Of a stretch of DNA of 35,867 bases, positions 1 to 8,041 are shown one piece after another. A model generated the notes under the pieces. That model made no database searches. It worked only from the letters and a program-made list of their open reading frames with translations, and had not been told where the DNA came from. Made by a program: the position numbers and the translations under genes. How positions within the stretch are numbered: the first letter of the stretch is position 1; each line of letters begins with the position of its first letter. This DNA comes from JAADDG01 sp964450755 (lineage in GTDB: Bacteria > Campylobacterota > Campylobacteria > Campylobacterales > JAADDG01). The DNA is taken from NCBI GenBank assembly GCA_964450755.1, contig CAYVDJ010000114.1, positions 1 to 35,867 of the forward strand, written 5' to 3'.

Positions 1-193
1 TAATGCTTCCTAAATTTTCCATTAAATTAATAAATTTTTGCTCAGTAAAGCCTAAGTCTTTTATTGCTATTTGATAGACTAATGATACTTCTTCTTTATC
101 CATATCTCCGTCAACTGCTGTCAATATTGTTAAATCCTTGACTAAAGTTTTTTTCCAGTCATCTTTCCCAAGTAATTTACTAAAAAAACCCAT
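1..193 (-). CDS. TerB-like protein (5' part only, runs off the window)
   Basis: The first 64 residues of a minus-strand gene are visible; the rest lies outside the left edge. It starts at ATG 193, preceded by a GGAGA ribosome-binding site. The N-terminus begins MGFFSKLLGKDDWKK and continues into a helical segment with the signature VDGDMDKEE. That acidic turn after a hydrophobic helix is typical of the TerB/tellurite-resistance fold, which binds divalent metal through such acidic loops. TerB-fold proteins are cytoplasmic and are often stress-related accessory proteins. The gene stands alone here: its upstream side is a non-coding GC-rich hairpin region and the next gene is over 400 bases away. 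The family call rests on one motif and the helix pattern, so it is moderate. Confidence 0.6.
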   Translation of the reverse strand, partial: MGFFSKLLGKDDWKKTLVKDLTILTAVDGDMDKEEVSLVYQIAIKDLGFTEQKFINLMENLGSI

Positions 194-266
194 ATTTTTT
201 TCTCCATCTAATATTATTAACAAATAGATATACCTACCTTCCAAACTATCATAGCAATTTAGATAT

Positions 267-394
267 AACGGAGGCGTGGGTGAGCGTCGGACAAATCGGA
301 AAACTTGTTTTCTGATTCGGCTGTTTGCTCCTCCCGCTTGTTGTCCAGTTCTTTGCGTAGGATAACAAACGGGTATTCAACCCGCGCCTCCGTT
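267..394. repeat. Large GC-rich nested inverted repeat
   Basis: The outer arms at 267-281 and 380-394 (left arm AACGGAGGCGTGGGT) are complementary over 15 bases with one mismatch that would be G-U in RNA. Inside, GGACAA at 289-294 pairs with TTGTCC at 341-346. A hairpin with about 10-base arms at 294-304 and 307-317 (AATCGGAAAAC against GTTTTCTGATT) caps one branch. The segment could be a foreign REP-like or MITE-like element or a structured RNA. What it is cannot be settled here. Confidence 0.6.
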
Positions 395-423
395 GCCTCG
401 GTAAGCGAAGCGTCCGAGGCAAC
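392..423. repeat. Perfect 10-bp inverted repeat, REP-like hairpin
   Basis: GTTGCCTCGG at 392-401 is perfectly complementary to CCGAGGCAAC at 414-423, with a 12-base loop. It shares three bases with the outer stem of the larger repeat, so the two structures compete. Read on the minus strand the stem is directly preceded by GTAG (plus-strand CTAC at about 423-426). A GTAG foot is a hallmark of REP sequences mobilised by RAYT (TnpA-REP) transposases. No such transposase gene is in the window. Confidence 0.6.
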
Positions 424-600
424 TACTTATTAATAGAACACTTTATACCAAATATCCTTAAATTTCAATATTAATAGAATATTTTTGCATTGGCATCAGA
501 AAAAATCTTCTTCATCCCCAAAGCCAAGACAACTTTCATTTGATATAATTTTTTATATCTTTTTTTAATTCTTTAGTAGAATTATATTTAGAACTGCCCT

Positions 601-1842
601 TTATTGTGTAACCGCATCTGCCATAGACCACATCGGCAGGAAGATTCCGGTTGCAAGAAGCAGAACAAAACCGGCTATGGCAAAGATAAGAAGAGGTTCT
701 ATCATGGCAGCCACATTATCTACTAGATTGATATATTTTGCCATATAGTAGTTGCTTACTTTTTTGAGCATGGCATTTAAAGAACCGCTGGTTTCTCCTG
801 CACTGATCATCTGTATAATCATGCTTGGAAACTCTTTTGTGTTCTCAAAACCTCTTGTCAGACTTTTACCGCTCTCTATATCCTGTATTATCAAAAACAT
901 TTTCTTTTTCAGATAGCGGTTTTCTACAATGCCGATAGATGTTTTTAGGGCATCTATGATGGGAATACCGGAATTTGTAAGTCTTTCAAAAACATATATA
1001 AATCTTCCTATCATAGACAGATGTATAACCTTTCCGATAATAAAAACCTTTAGAACATATTTATCAAAATAGTACCTGAAGCGTTCACTGTTTCTATAGA
1101 GATAAAATGAAAACAAGAGAGTTATTCCGATAGAGGCCATAATCAAAGGGGCGAAATTTTTTATCACTCTTTCGATAGCCAAAAGGATTAGAGTGGGATA
1201 GGGAAGGGTGGTGTTATACTCTTTAAAAATGGTTTGGAATTCCGGAACAACGATGACTATGACAAAACCAAAAGCGGCTATCATAGCCAACATCGTCAAA
1301 AGAGGATATCTGACAGCTTTTTTCAGTCTGATTCTGTTATCGTAAATCTCCTGTAAGATATCTGCCAGTTTTGCTATGGCATCGCTCAATGTTCCTGTCT
1401 GTTCGCCAAGATCGACCATTGCATAGGATATCTCTCCAAACTCATATCTGTAGTCCAAAAACGCCTTTGATATGCTTATACCCGATTCTACCTTGTTTAA
1501 TATATCTTTGTATATCTCTTTTAACTGTTTGTCGGCAGTTGTTTTTACGATATCCTTCAAACAGACAGTTACCGGAAGACCGGCATCAAGCATGATGGAA
1601 AGATGTCTCAAAGTGGCGATATAGGGTTCCAAAGAGACTTTTTTTGATTTGATGTATTTGTCGATATCTTCAAGAAATCTTTTTGCTTTATATTCAAACG
1701 GTTCGTTTATCTCTGCGATATTTACAAAAACACCCAGATAGAGAGTTTTGAAATGCTTGATAGCCTCTATCTTATGAGAGGATGATATGATGGTTGTTCT
1801 TTTTTGACCATTTTGTATATACTCGATCTCAAAATATTTCAT
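601..1842 (-). CDS. mshG: MshG/PilC/GspF-family inner-membrane platform protein
   Basis: This 413-residue polytopic membrane protein is the platform on which the assembly ATPase acts to build the pilus or pseudopilus. Two T2SSF domains are visible. The first covers roughly residues 75-200 with the motif GEQTGTL and a hydrophobic helix after it; the second covers roughly 280-405 with GETSGSL and a final helix near the C-terminus. A central membrane helix lies near 235-255. Its start overlaps the stop of the ATPase gene by four bases (ATGA), so the two are translationally coupled. It is the last gene of the operon, matching the mshE-mshG order of MSHA loci. I see no clear terminator after it. 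Confidence 0.88.
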   Translation of the reverse strand: MKYFEIEYIQNGQKRTTIISSSHKIEAIKHFKTLYLGVFVNIAEINEPFEYKAKRFLEDIDKYIKSKKVSLEPYIATLRHLSIMLDAGLPVTVCLKDIVKTTADKQLKEIYKDILNKVESGISISKAFLDYRYEFGEISYAMVDLGEQTGTLSDAIAKLADILQEIYDNRIRLKKAVRYPLLTMLAMIAAFGFVIVIVVPEFQTIFKEYNTTLPYPTLILLAIERVIKNFAPLIMASIGITLLFSFYLYRNSERFRYYFDKYVLKVFIIGKVIHLSMIGRFIYVFERLTNSGIPIIDALKTSIGIVENRYLKKKMFLIIQDIESGKSLTRGFENTKEFPSMIIQMISAGETSGSLNAMLKKVSNYYMAKYINLVDNVAAMIEPLLIFAIAGFVLLLATGIFLPMWSMADAVTQ

Positions 1843-3509
1843 GCAACTTTAACGACTCTTAGAACCTCTTCGATAGTTGTAATTCCCAAAAGTGCTTTAT
1901 GCACACCGTCTCCTATCATCGGGATATATCCCTCCTTTTTTGCCTCTTTGACGATCTCAAATTTGTTTGTATTGATTGAGATAAGATGAGATACTCTTTG
2001 TGTTATTTCCAAAATCTCACTTATAACTATCCTGCCGCTGTATCCGGTAAAAAGACATTTTGCACATCCTTCACCTTTGTAAAAGGTTGCGTTTTTGGGT
2101 AAAAATCTCTCTATCTTTTGCAAAATATCTCTGTGAGGTCTGTATCTCTTTTTACAGTGGGGGCAGATCTTTCTAGCAAGTCTTTGTGAGATAATGCCGA
2201 TAAGAGAATCAGCTATCAGATAGGGTTCAAGTCCCATCTGGATCATCCTTGTTATGGCGCTTGGAGCGTCGTTTGTATGAAGTGTTGAAAAAACAAGGTG
2301 TCCGGTCAAAGATGCCTGAACGGCGGCGTTTAGCGTTTCATAATCCCTTGCCTCTCCTATCATTATGATATCGGGATCTTGTCTTAGAACTGATCTTAGG
2401 ATATGGGCAAATGTAAAATCGATCTTTTCGTTTACCTGTATCTGCTGAATAAGAGGAATCTGATATTCGACAGGATCTTCTACGGTGATGGCTTTGTTTT
2501 CTATCTGTTTGATTTCATTCAAAGCGGCATAAAGAGTTGTTGTTTTACCGCTTCCGGTTGGTCCTGTTACAAAAACGATACCGTATGGCGTTTTGAGAAA
2601 ATTTTCCATCTTTTTCAGGTTGTATTTGTTAAATCCGAGTTCATGCAGTTTCAAAAGCACTTTTGCCTGATCAAGTATCCTTAAAACTATCGATTCTCCG
2701 TAAAGAGTCGGGATTGTAGAGAGACGAAAGTCATAGGCTTTTCCCATTATTTTCAAAGAAAACCGTCCGTCTTGTGCCTTTCTCTTTTCGCTGATATCCA
2801 GATTTCCGAGTATTTTGATCCTTGATGTAAGAGCATTGAAAACATCTTTGTCAAAGATGAAATTTTCTCTCAAAACTCCGTCTATTCTGCTTCTGACGGT
2901 AGCGCCTGAGGCGGTTGGTTCGATATGAATATCACTTGCATTGTGCAAAATGGCATTTTTTATGATCTGTCCTATGAGCTGCATAACGGAGCTTTGTTCG
3001 TTTTCGCTTTTGAGATCCCCCGTTTTCATCTCTCTTTTGACATTTTCTATGATGGATTTTGTCGTTTGAATGATATCATATCGCTCATATATGTGTTTGA
3101 TGTCGTTTTTTGATACGACATAGAGTTTTATGGGTTTTACGGCTATATGTTTTTCAAAAAGCTCTATTGCGTCATAGTTTAGGGGATCGGCTATCGCGAT
3201 ATGAACAAAATCAAGATCCTCTTTGAAAATTATCGCATCTGAATTTTTAAACAGAGTAACCGGATATGACTCAAAGAGAGAGAAGTCTATCTCAATCGAG
3301 AAGAGATCGATAAAATCTATATTTAACTGATCAGCCAAGATTTTAGAGAGTTCTTTTTCGTCGATAAATCCCTCATCTATCAGAATTTCACCCAATTTTT
3401 TATTGAAATGGTTTGTTTGCTGTATCCTCAGACACTTCTCTAACTGCTCTTTGCTTATCAGCCCTTTTTCTTCGAGGATATCTCCTAGTCTGATTTTGTA
3501 TTTGATCAT
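1839..3509 (-). CDS. mshE: MshE/PilB/GspE-type assembly ATPase with MshEN c-di-GMP-binding domain
   Basis: This 556-residue protein is the cytoplasmic hexameric ATPase that drives pilus or pseudopilus extension. The N-terminus carries two tandem copies of the MshEN pattern (R/K)LG-x2-L-x10-L-x3-L-x2-Q. The first runs from Arg7 to Gln30 and the second from Lys38 to Gln61, and every consensus position is met except Lys for Arg in the second. In Vibrio MshE this motif binds cyclic di-GMP. The ATPase core has Walker A GPTGSGKTTT near 316-325, the EDPVEY Asp box near 344, Walker B IIMIGE near 381, the His box near 404-414, and a zinc-binding tetracysteine (C449, C452, C482, C485). It overlaps mshG downstream and abuts a small exported protein upstream. 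Confidence 0.92.
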   Translation of the reverse strand: MIKYKIRLGDILEEKGLISKEQLEKCLRIQQTNHFNKKLGEILIDEGFIDEKELSKILADQLNIDFIDLFSIEIDFSLFESYPVTLFKNSDAIIFKEDLDFVHIAIADPLNYDAIELFEKHIAVKPIKLYVVSKNDIKHIYERYDIIQTTKSIIENVKREMKTGDLKSENEQSSVMQLIGQIIKNAILHNASDIHIEPTASGATVRSRIDGVLRENFIFDKDVFNALTSRIKILGNLDISEKRKAQDGRFSLKIMGKAYDFRLSTIPTLYGESIVLRILDQAKVLLKLHELGFNKYNLKKMENFLKTPYGIVFVTGPTGSGKTTTLYAALNEIKQIENKAITVEDPVEYQIPLIQQIQVNEKIDFTFAHILRSVLRQDPDIIMIGEARDYETLNAAVQASLTGHLVFSTLHTNDAPSAITRMIQMGLEPYLIADSLIGIISQRLARKICPHCKKRYRPHRDILQKIERFLPKNATFYKGEGCAKCLFTGYSGRIVISEILEITQRVSHLISINTNKFEIVKEAKKEGYIPMIGDGVHKALLGITTIEEVLRVVKVA

Positions 3510-4045
3510 TAGTTGATCCTGTTTGTTTTTAAAAGGGTGTCGCCTAGATACTCTTTTATCACAAGTGTATCTTTTGCATTTCTTGATACGGTTATAAGAT
3601 AGCTCTTGTCATCCATATCTATTTTTATGGTTTTTGGCTTTTTGATAAGGATACTGAACTTTTTTTGGGCTATTTTGCTGAAGATCTTTGAAATAAGATG
3701 AGTTGTTTTTGGAAATTTCAGATAACTCAAATCAATATCATCTTTTATAAACTGTAAAATCAAACTTTTTTGCAAAAGAAGAGTGGTAAAGTAAGAGCGG
3801 TTTTGTCTGTACTCTTTGGTGCTTTTTAAATATGAGATGATTTTGGAGAGTTCATCTATTTTATTGTCCTTTGCACAGGCATCCGCTATCATCGATAAAA
3901 GCGCCTCATTTTTTGTATCCAGATTTTTTATGCCGGTTTGACACGCTTTGGAATAATTCTCAAACTGATAATACAATATGATATTTTTATATTCGGAAGC
4001 AAATGAGAAGAGGGATAAAATGAATAAAAGAGCCGTATATCTCAT
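3509..4045 (-). CDS. Small exported protein of unknown function in the pilus operon
   Basis: This 178-residue protein has an N-terminal signal peptide (MRYTALLFILSLFSFAS) and no further membrane helix. The middle is helical and repeats the A/L/Y spacing of TPR or Sel1-like hairpins (residues about 20-95). The last 45 residues look like a small beta domain. A strong ribosome-binding site (GGAGGT) precedes ATG 4045. The start overlaps the MshN-like stop by four bases and the stop overlaps the mshE start by one, so it is fully embedded in the operon. Classical MSHA loci have no gene between mshN and mshE that I recall, so this may be a lineage-specific periplasmic helper. I do not recognise a family. 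Confidence 0.72.
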   Translation of the reverse strand: MRYTALLFILSLFSFASEYKNIILYYQFENYSKACQTGIKNLDTKNEALLSMIADACAKDNKIDELSKIISYLKSTKEYRQNRSYFTTLLLQKSLILQFIKDDIDLSYLKFPKTTHLISKIFSKIAQKKFSILIKKPKTIKIDMDDKSYLITVSRNAKDTLVIKEYLGDTLLKTNRIN

Positions 4046-4752
4046 TTTTTACCTCCTTTGCTCTTTTGGTATCTGTTTAACAAAGCAGTTACTTTTTTTG
4101 ATTTGTGATTGTTTAGATAGGCTTTTAGAGCCTTGATGGCAAGTCTTTTTTGATTTTGGGCATTTTTTGATTTGGCGTAGATGATCCACGGCTCATCCGC
4201 ACCCGGATTGTACCTACTTGCCTTTATCGACCATTTGATGGCTTTTGAGTATTTTTTCTGTTCATAAAAGAGTTTTGCCAAAGAGAGTGCGCTTTTGTAG
4301 TCATTGTATAAACTGAAATCTTTTTTCAGAGTTTTTTCGTTTTTTATCTCTATGATATTCAGCTCTTTTTTCTTTTGAGCTTTTTCTCCTTTGGCAGTTT
4401 TCCTTTTATATACTTCTTTTGGCATATTCAGCTCTTTTGGTAAATGTTTGACTCTCTTTTTTTCCGTTTTGTCATCTTCTATCAGAGATTTTAGTTTTTT
4501 GGTATCGACACTTGGTGCAAGTTCCAAAGAGGGTGACGGAGAGGGCAGGGTTTTTATAATAGTTCTGTTGGTTTCCGGTGAAAATATATTTTCATAGAAC
4601 ATTTTTATCCGGCTCTCTTTTAGAAGATAGTAAGCTGTTGCCGTTAATATCGATAATATTATCAATATCAAAACAAACAGATTTCTGATAATTTTGTTTC
4701 TTTGTAATTTTTCATATTTTTTTTCTAATTCTTCAAAGCTGTTATTTAACAT
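4042..4752 (-). CDS. MshN-like membrane-anchored TPR protein
   Basis: This 236-residue protein has a short cytoplasmic N-terminus with a coiled-coil patch, then one membrane helix at about residues 24-45. A long lysine-rich periplasmic linker (about 60-145) follows. The C-terminus holds TPR-type helical hairpins (about 150-225, with YKSALSLAKLFYEQKKYSKAIKWSIKA). This topology and its place between the AAA ATPase and the assembly ATPase match MshN of the MSHA locus, a TPR protein needed for pilus biogenesis. Start ATG 4752 lies inside the end of the preceding gene (11-base overlap). The sequence is poorly conserved, so the assignment leans on topology and gene order. Confidence 0.7.
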   Translation of the reverse strand: MLNNSFEELEKKYEKLQRNKIIRNLFVLILIILSILTATAYYLLKESRIKMFYENIFSPETNRTIIKTLPSPSPSLELAPSVDTKKLKSLIEDDKTEKKRVKHLPKELNMPKEVYKRKTAKGEKAQKKKELNIIEIKNEKTLKKDFSLYNDYKSALSLAKLFYEQKKYSKAIKWSIKASRYNPGADEPWIIYAKSKNAQNQKRLAIKALKAYLNNHKSKKVTALLNRYQKSKGGKK

Positions 4753-5545
4753 TTATCAATCCTATATCAATGGCAGTCATTGTTAATATCTTTTTATTTA
4801 TTTGATGATACTGTTTTAAATTGTTGTCTTTTGCATACGACAAAAGTTCAAAAAGGGTGGACATAAATCTTTTGATCATACGAAAATTCCTTTTTGTGAG
4901 TTTGGATATCATCTCAAAGTGATGACTTTCAAAAAGAGAAGAGATTTCTCCCAATGAGTTGTTTAGCAGTTTGTTTTGTATATATCTTTGTACCTCCGAA
5001 TCGGCAAGATGTTCAAGAGTGATGTTTATATGGGTTCTGTTTTTAAAATATTCTGATTTTAGAACTTTTTTTCTCTCTTTGTGGTGCATTGATAAAACAA
5101 ATCTGAAAACTTTTGTATCGCTCAAGATGCGAATCATCTCAAGCTGTTCTTCGGTAAGAAGCTGGGCTTCATCTATAAATATGGCATTATCGACATTTTG
5201 ATACAATTTTAGCACTTTTTGTTTTAGTTCTCCATAATGGATATTGGCGTTTTCGTTCACTTCTCCTCTTTTATAGATCAGTGTTTTGAAAAACTCCTCT
5301 TTTGTAAAGAGAGGATCTTTGAAAAAGATTATGTTTTTTCTCTTTTTCAGTTTCTCTTTTATGAAACTTAGCATAAAGGTTTTGCCTACGCCGGAATCTC
5401 CTATCAAAAAGGTCAGGTGAATATCTTCTGAATTTAACACTTCAAAAAGTTTTCTTTTGGCAGATTCCGCACTGAAACTGTCAAAGTAATCGTTTGTATC
5501 AATTCTGTCATAAAAAATTGTTTGTGCTTTATCAAATTCGTTCAT
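4742..5545 (-). CDS. mshM: MshM/ExeA-type AAA+ ATPase
   Basis: This 267-residue cytoplasmic AAA+ protein has Walker A GDSGVGKT at about residues 49-56 and Walker B AIFIDEAQLL near 118-127. It is followed by a sensor region and a helical lid, as in the GspA/ExeA and MshM families. It lacks the membrane helix and peptidoglycan-binding domain of full ExeA, which fits the short MshM form. These ATPases help the secretin assemble through the cell wall, and the secretin gene is immediately upstream with a four-base overlap. A VirB/NtrC-type function is less likely because no other AAA domain extensions are present. Confidence 0.82.
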   Translation of the reverse strand: MNEFDKAQTIFYDRIDTNDYFDSFSAESAKRKLFEVLNSEDIHLTFLIGDSGVGKTFMLSFIKEKLKKRKNIIFFKDPLFTKEEFFKTLIYKRGEVNENANIHYGELKQKVLKLYQNVDNAIFIDEAQLLTEEQLEMIRILSDTKVFRFVLSMHHKERKKVLKSEYFKNRTHINITLEHLADSEVQRYIQNKLLNNSLGEISSLFESHHFEMISKLTKRNFRMIKRFMSTLFELLSYAKDNNLKQYHQINKKILTMTAIDIGLINVK

Positions 5546-6999
5546 TTTTCATCATCCTTTATCTTTAACCTCTTTTCAAAATCGCCTAAACTCGGAAAAG
5601 ATTTATCACCTTTTAAAATATACGGAGTTATGATCATAATCAGCTCACTTTTGAACTGTTTTTTTTCGCTGCTGCTGAAGGCATATTTTATGATAGGTAT
5701 GCTGCCAAGAAGGGGTACTTTGTTGTTTACCGTTTCACTCTTTTTTTGGATAAGACCGCCAAGCAGAATCTTCTTTCCGTTTTTTACTTTTACAATGGAA
5801 GAGAGCTGTTTTAGTTTTATGTCCGGTGCGAGATAGGGTACTCCTTTCTCATCTCTGTGTTCATCTGCTATTTCGCTTACCACCGGATTGATTTTCAGAA
5901 TGATAAAATTGTCATCCGTGATTTCGGGAGTTATATCCAAAGTAATACCCACAAATGTAGAATCAACCTGAAAATCGGGAGTAGTTGTCGTTGCTCCGTT
6001 GGTTGTTGTGGTTGTTGTGCCGGTACTGTATCTGTAATTTATCTCCTTTCCTACATTGATGATTGCAGGTTGGTTGTTTAGTGTCAGTATTTTGGGATTT
6101 GAAACAACAGATACATTCCCTTGCGTTTTTAGAAATTTCATTAACGCTTCTATCGTAAAATTGTATCCTATCAGATAATTGGGATAGGCAAATCCTCCCT
6201 GTTTTTCTCCGTTTTGTCTCGATTTTGAGGCATCTGAACTTCCCTTTAGAGAGAGTTCAAATTTACTCCAGTTTATTCCTGTCGTATTTGCTCTGTTGAA
6301 AGTTACTTCAAGTATCTTTGTCTCTATCAAGACCTGTTTGTGCAGTCTCTTTGTTATCGTCGATATATACTCTTCTATCCTTTTTAGCTGATTGAAATTT
6401 CCCGTAACGGTTATCGTTCCTGCCTCCTGATTTATCAAAACTCTTTTTGTTTTTGACTCTTCATCTCCTTTGGCTGCGTTTGAATGCAGGATATTGATTA
6501 TCTCTTTTTCGATTTTATCCCAAAATTTAAATTCCGAAGTGAAGTTCATCGTTGTAGAGTCGTCTCCTCCCTCACTTGAAGAGCCTGTTTTGATGGTTTT
6601 GTTTGTTGAACTTTTTCGCTGTGAGAAACTTACATAGTCTATAAAAAAAGTTTTTGTTTTTAGGTAGGATATTTTTAGTATTTTGTCATTTTTCTCTAAA
6701 GAGTAGAAGAGATTGTGATCATTTAGGAGCATATCAAGAAGATCCTGCAGGGAAAAATCATTTACATTTATGTAGTTTATGGTTTTTTCCGCCTCTTTTT
6801 GGCTTATATCATCTTTGAACAAAATACTCATTTTACAGGTGGATGCGAGATTTTCCAGTATGTCAAGTATGCTGACTTCTCCCCCTTTTTTACTGCTGTT
6901 TACGCTGAAAGAGAAAAGTTTGTTTTCACACAGATTTTTGGCTTCTGTCTGCTGAAAAGAAAAAATTATAAAAATTGATAAAAATAGCAGATATCTCAT
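5542..6999 (-). CDS. mshL: MshL/PilQ/GspD-family outer-membrane secretin
   Basis: This 485-residue protein is the outer-membrane ring through which the pilus or pseudopilus substrate passes. It has a signal peptide (residues 1-20), an STN-like N0 domain around 30-110, a secretin N1 domain around 160-225 (EAGTITVTGNFNQLKRIEEY), and the secretin beta domain from about 230 onward. The C-terminal signature is clear: VPLLGSIPIIKYAF, then SELIMIITPYIL. A serine/glycine-rich linker (about 130-150) and a run of threonines (TGTTTTTTNGATTTT) inside the beta domain are low-complexity features. Two cysteines in N0 (C24 and one near 56) could form a disulfide. No lipobox is seen, so it probably needs a separate pilotin. 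It overlaps both neighbours by four bases. Confidence 0.9.
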   Translation of the reverse strand: MRYLLFLSIFIIFSFQQTEAKNLCENKLFSFSVNSSKKGGEVSILDILENLASTCKMSILFKDDISQKEAEKTINYINVNDFSLQDLLDMLLNDHNLFYSLEKNDKILKISYLKTKTFFIDYVSFSQRKSSTNKTIKTGSSSEGGDDSTTMNFTSEFKFWDKIEKEIINILHSNAAKGDEESKTKRVLINQEAGTITVTGNFNQLKRIEEYISTITKRLHKQVLIETKILEVTFNRANTTGINWSKFELSLKGSSDASKSRQNGEKQGGFAYPNYLIGYNFTIEALMKFLKTQGNVSVVSNPKILTLNNQPAIINVGKEINYRYSTGTTTTTTNGATTTTPDFQVDSTFVGITLDITPEITDDNFIILKINPVVSEIADEHRDEKGVPYLAPDIKLKQLSSIVKVKNGKKILLGGLIQKKSETVNNKVPLLGSIPIIKYAFSSSEKKQFKSELIMIITPYILKGDKSFPSLGDFEKRLKIKDDEK

Positions 7000-7418
7000 A
7001 TTCTGTTATCCTTTATTTTAAGCACTCTTTTTGAGGAGGATAAATCAAGTATGATACTTTTTTTACCTCTTACCAGCAAAACTTTTTCGTTTCCTATTTT
7101 ATCTATCTTGTATGAACCGATAATATCTCCTGTTTCGTACCACTTTTTGTTGATAAATGCTTTTTTGTTTAATATCGCTTTTAGTCTGTAACTTTTCTTT
7201 GCAACAGGTTTTTTAAAAAGCTGCTTTTTGCTCTTTTTTTTCTCTTTTGCCCTCTTTGGAAAAAAGGGATCATATCGTAAAACGATTTTTGCAGAGGTCT
7301 CTTTTGTCTTTTTAAAAGCCTCTATCTTTTTTAAAATCTGTTCTATATTTGTATCGGCTGTAAGGATAGAGTGATATCCTAGCAAAGATATACAGATCGC
7401 TTTGCATATTTTTTTCAT
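6996..7418 (-). CDS. MshK/PilP/GspC-like periplasmic protein
   Basis: This 140-residue protein has an N-terminal signal sequence (MKKICKAICISLLGY...), a charged lysine-rich linker around residues 60-75, and a small C-terminal beta domain. The pattern YRLKAILNKKAFINKKWYE then GD-x-IGSYKI resembles the homology region of GspC/PilP/MshK proteins, which contact the N0 domain of the secretin. Its position between the PilO-like and secretin genes is exactly that of MshK. The family is short and divergent, so the call depends on fold pattern plus order. Confidence 0.7.
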   Translation of the reverse strand: MKKICKAICISLLGYHSILTADTNIEQILKKIEAFKKTKETSAKIVLRYDPFFPKRAKEKKKSKKQLFKKPVAKKSYRLKAILNKKAFINKKWYETGDIIGSYKIDKIGNEKVLLVRGKKSIILDLSSSKRVLKIKDNRI

Positions 7419-8041
7419 AGATCGACTCCGTATATAAGCCAGTCAAATTTAAATCTCACTTTTCCTTCTTGCTCTTTTGTTAGTTCAATATTTTTTATAT
7501 CGGACAGTATTTCAATCTCTTCAATATAATGAAGAAAATATACTATATTTACAAATTTTCCTTTGCCGCTTATCTCTATCTTTTTTTGCAGTTTTATATA
7601 TTTCTCTTCTTTTGTCTCCTTTTTTGAAGCACTTTTTACGAGATTTAACTCTATATCCAAATCAAGAGATTTTTTTAAAATCTTATCCAAAATCATAGCT
7701 GATTTTTTATCATTAAACCTGAAAGGAAGATCTGTCAGTTTTGATTTGAGTAAAAGAGTATCCGCTTTTATCTTTTCATTTTCACTTCTCTTTGAGAGAA
7801 GTTTCCTTTTCAGTACTCCTGCTTTTTTGGAAAGGGTTTTTGGATCTTCCATCTGTATCTGGGTTTTTATATTTTCTATATCCGCTTTTAGAGATTCTTC
7901 CTTCTCCTCAAATGTCGGAATAACCGTTTTTAGAAAGATCATAGCGATAAACAGCAAAGAACCGATATAAATAAGAACTTTTTGACTCAGTGGAGCATTA
8001 ATCAAAAAATTTTCAAAATGCTCCTCATAGGAGGGTTTCAT
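7415..8041 (-). CDS. MshJ/PilO/GspM-like inner-membrane scaffold protein
   Basis: This 208-residue bitopic protein has one membrane helix at about residues 21-41 and a coiled coil at about 45-105. It ends in a ferredoxin-like periplasmic domain (about 110-208), with a strand pattern such as KKIEISGKGKFVNIVYFLHYIEE. That is the architecture of PilO, GspM and MshJ, which dimerise with PilN-type partners to connect the cytoplasmic ring to the secretin. The upstream gene supplies the PilM/PilN-like partner. Four-base overlaps on both sides indicate tight coupling. Confidence 0.78.
   Translation of the reverse strand: MKPSYEEHFENFLINAPLSQKVLIYIGSLLFIAMIFLKTVIPTFEEKEESLKADIENIKTQIQMEDPKTLSKKAGVLKRKLLSKRSENEKIKADTLLLKSKLTDLPFRFNDKKSAMILDKILKKSLDLDIELNLVKSASKKETKEEKYIKLQKKIEISGKGKFVNIVYFLHYIEEIEILSDIKNIELTKEQEGKVRFKFDWLIYGVDL

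Larger units (their letters stand above)
194..600. other. Intergenic region with GC-rich hairpins, no convincing gene
   Basis: These 407 bases separate the TerB-like gene from the 3' end of the pilus operon. About 267-423 is much richer in G+C than its AT-rich surroundings and is built of nested inverted repeats, listed separately. The flanks 194-266 and 424-600 are AT-rich. I see no open frame above about 25 codons with a ribosome-binding site, and no clear U-tailed terminator for the pilus operon. Confidence 0.6.

Noticed and set aside
267..394. Integron attC site
   Set aside because: The size and long imperfect stem are attC-like, but the ends do not match the RYYYAAC and GTTRRRY core sites and no cassette arrangement or integrase is visible.
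480..536. 22-codon minus-strand frame beginning MKVVLALGMKK
   Set aside because: It is too short, has no good ribosome-binding site and no support from context.
588..604. TAGAACTGCCCTTTA as a second end of the right-hand element
   Set aside because: It resembles the TAGAGATGCCCTAAA end, but no opposite end is found nearby, so it may be chance.
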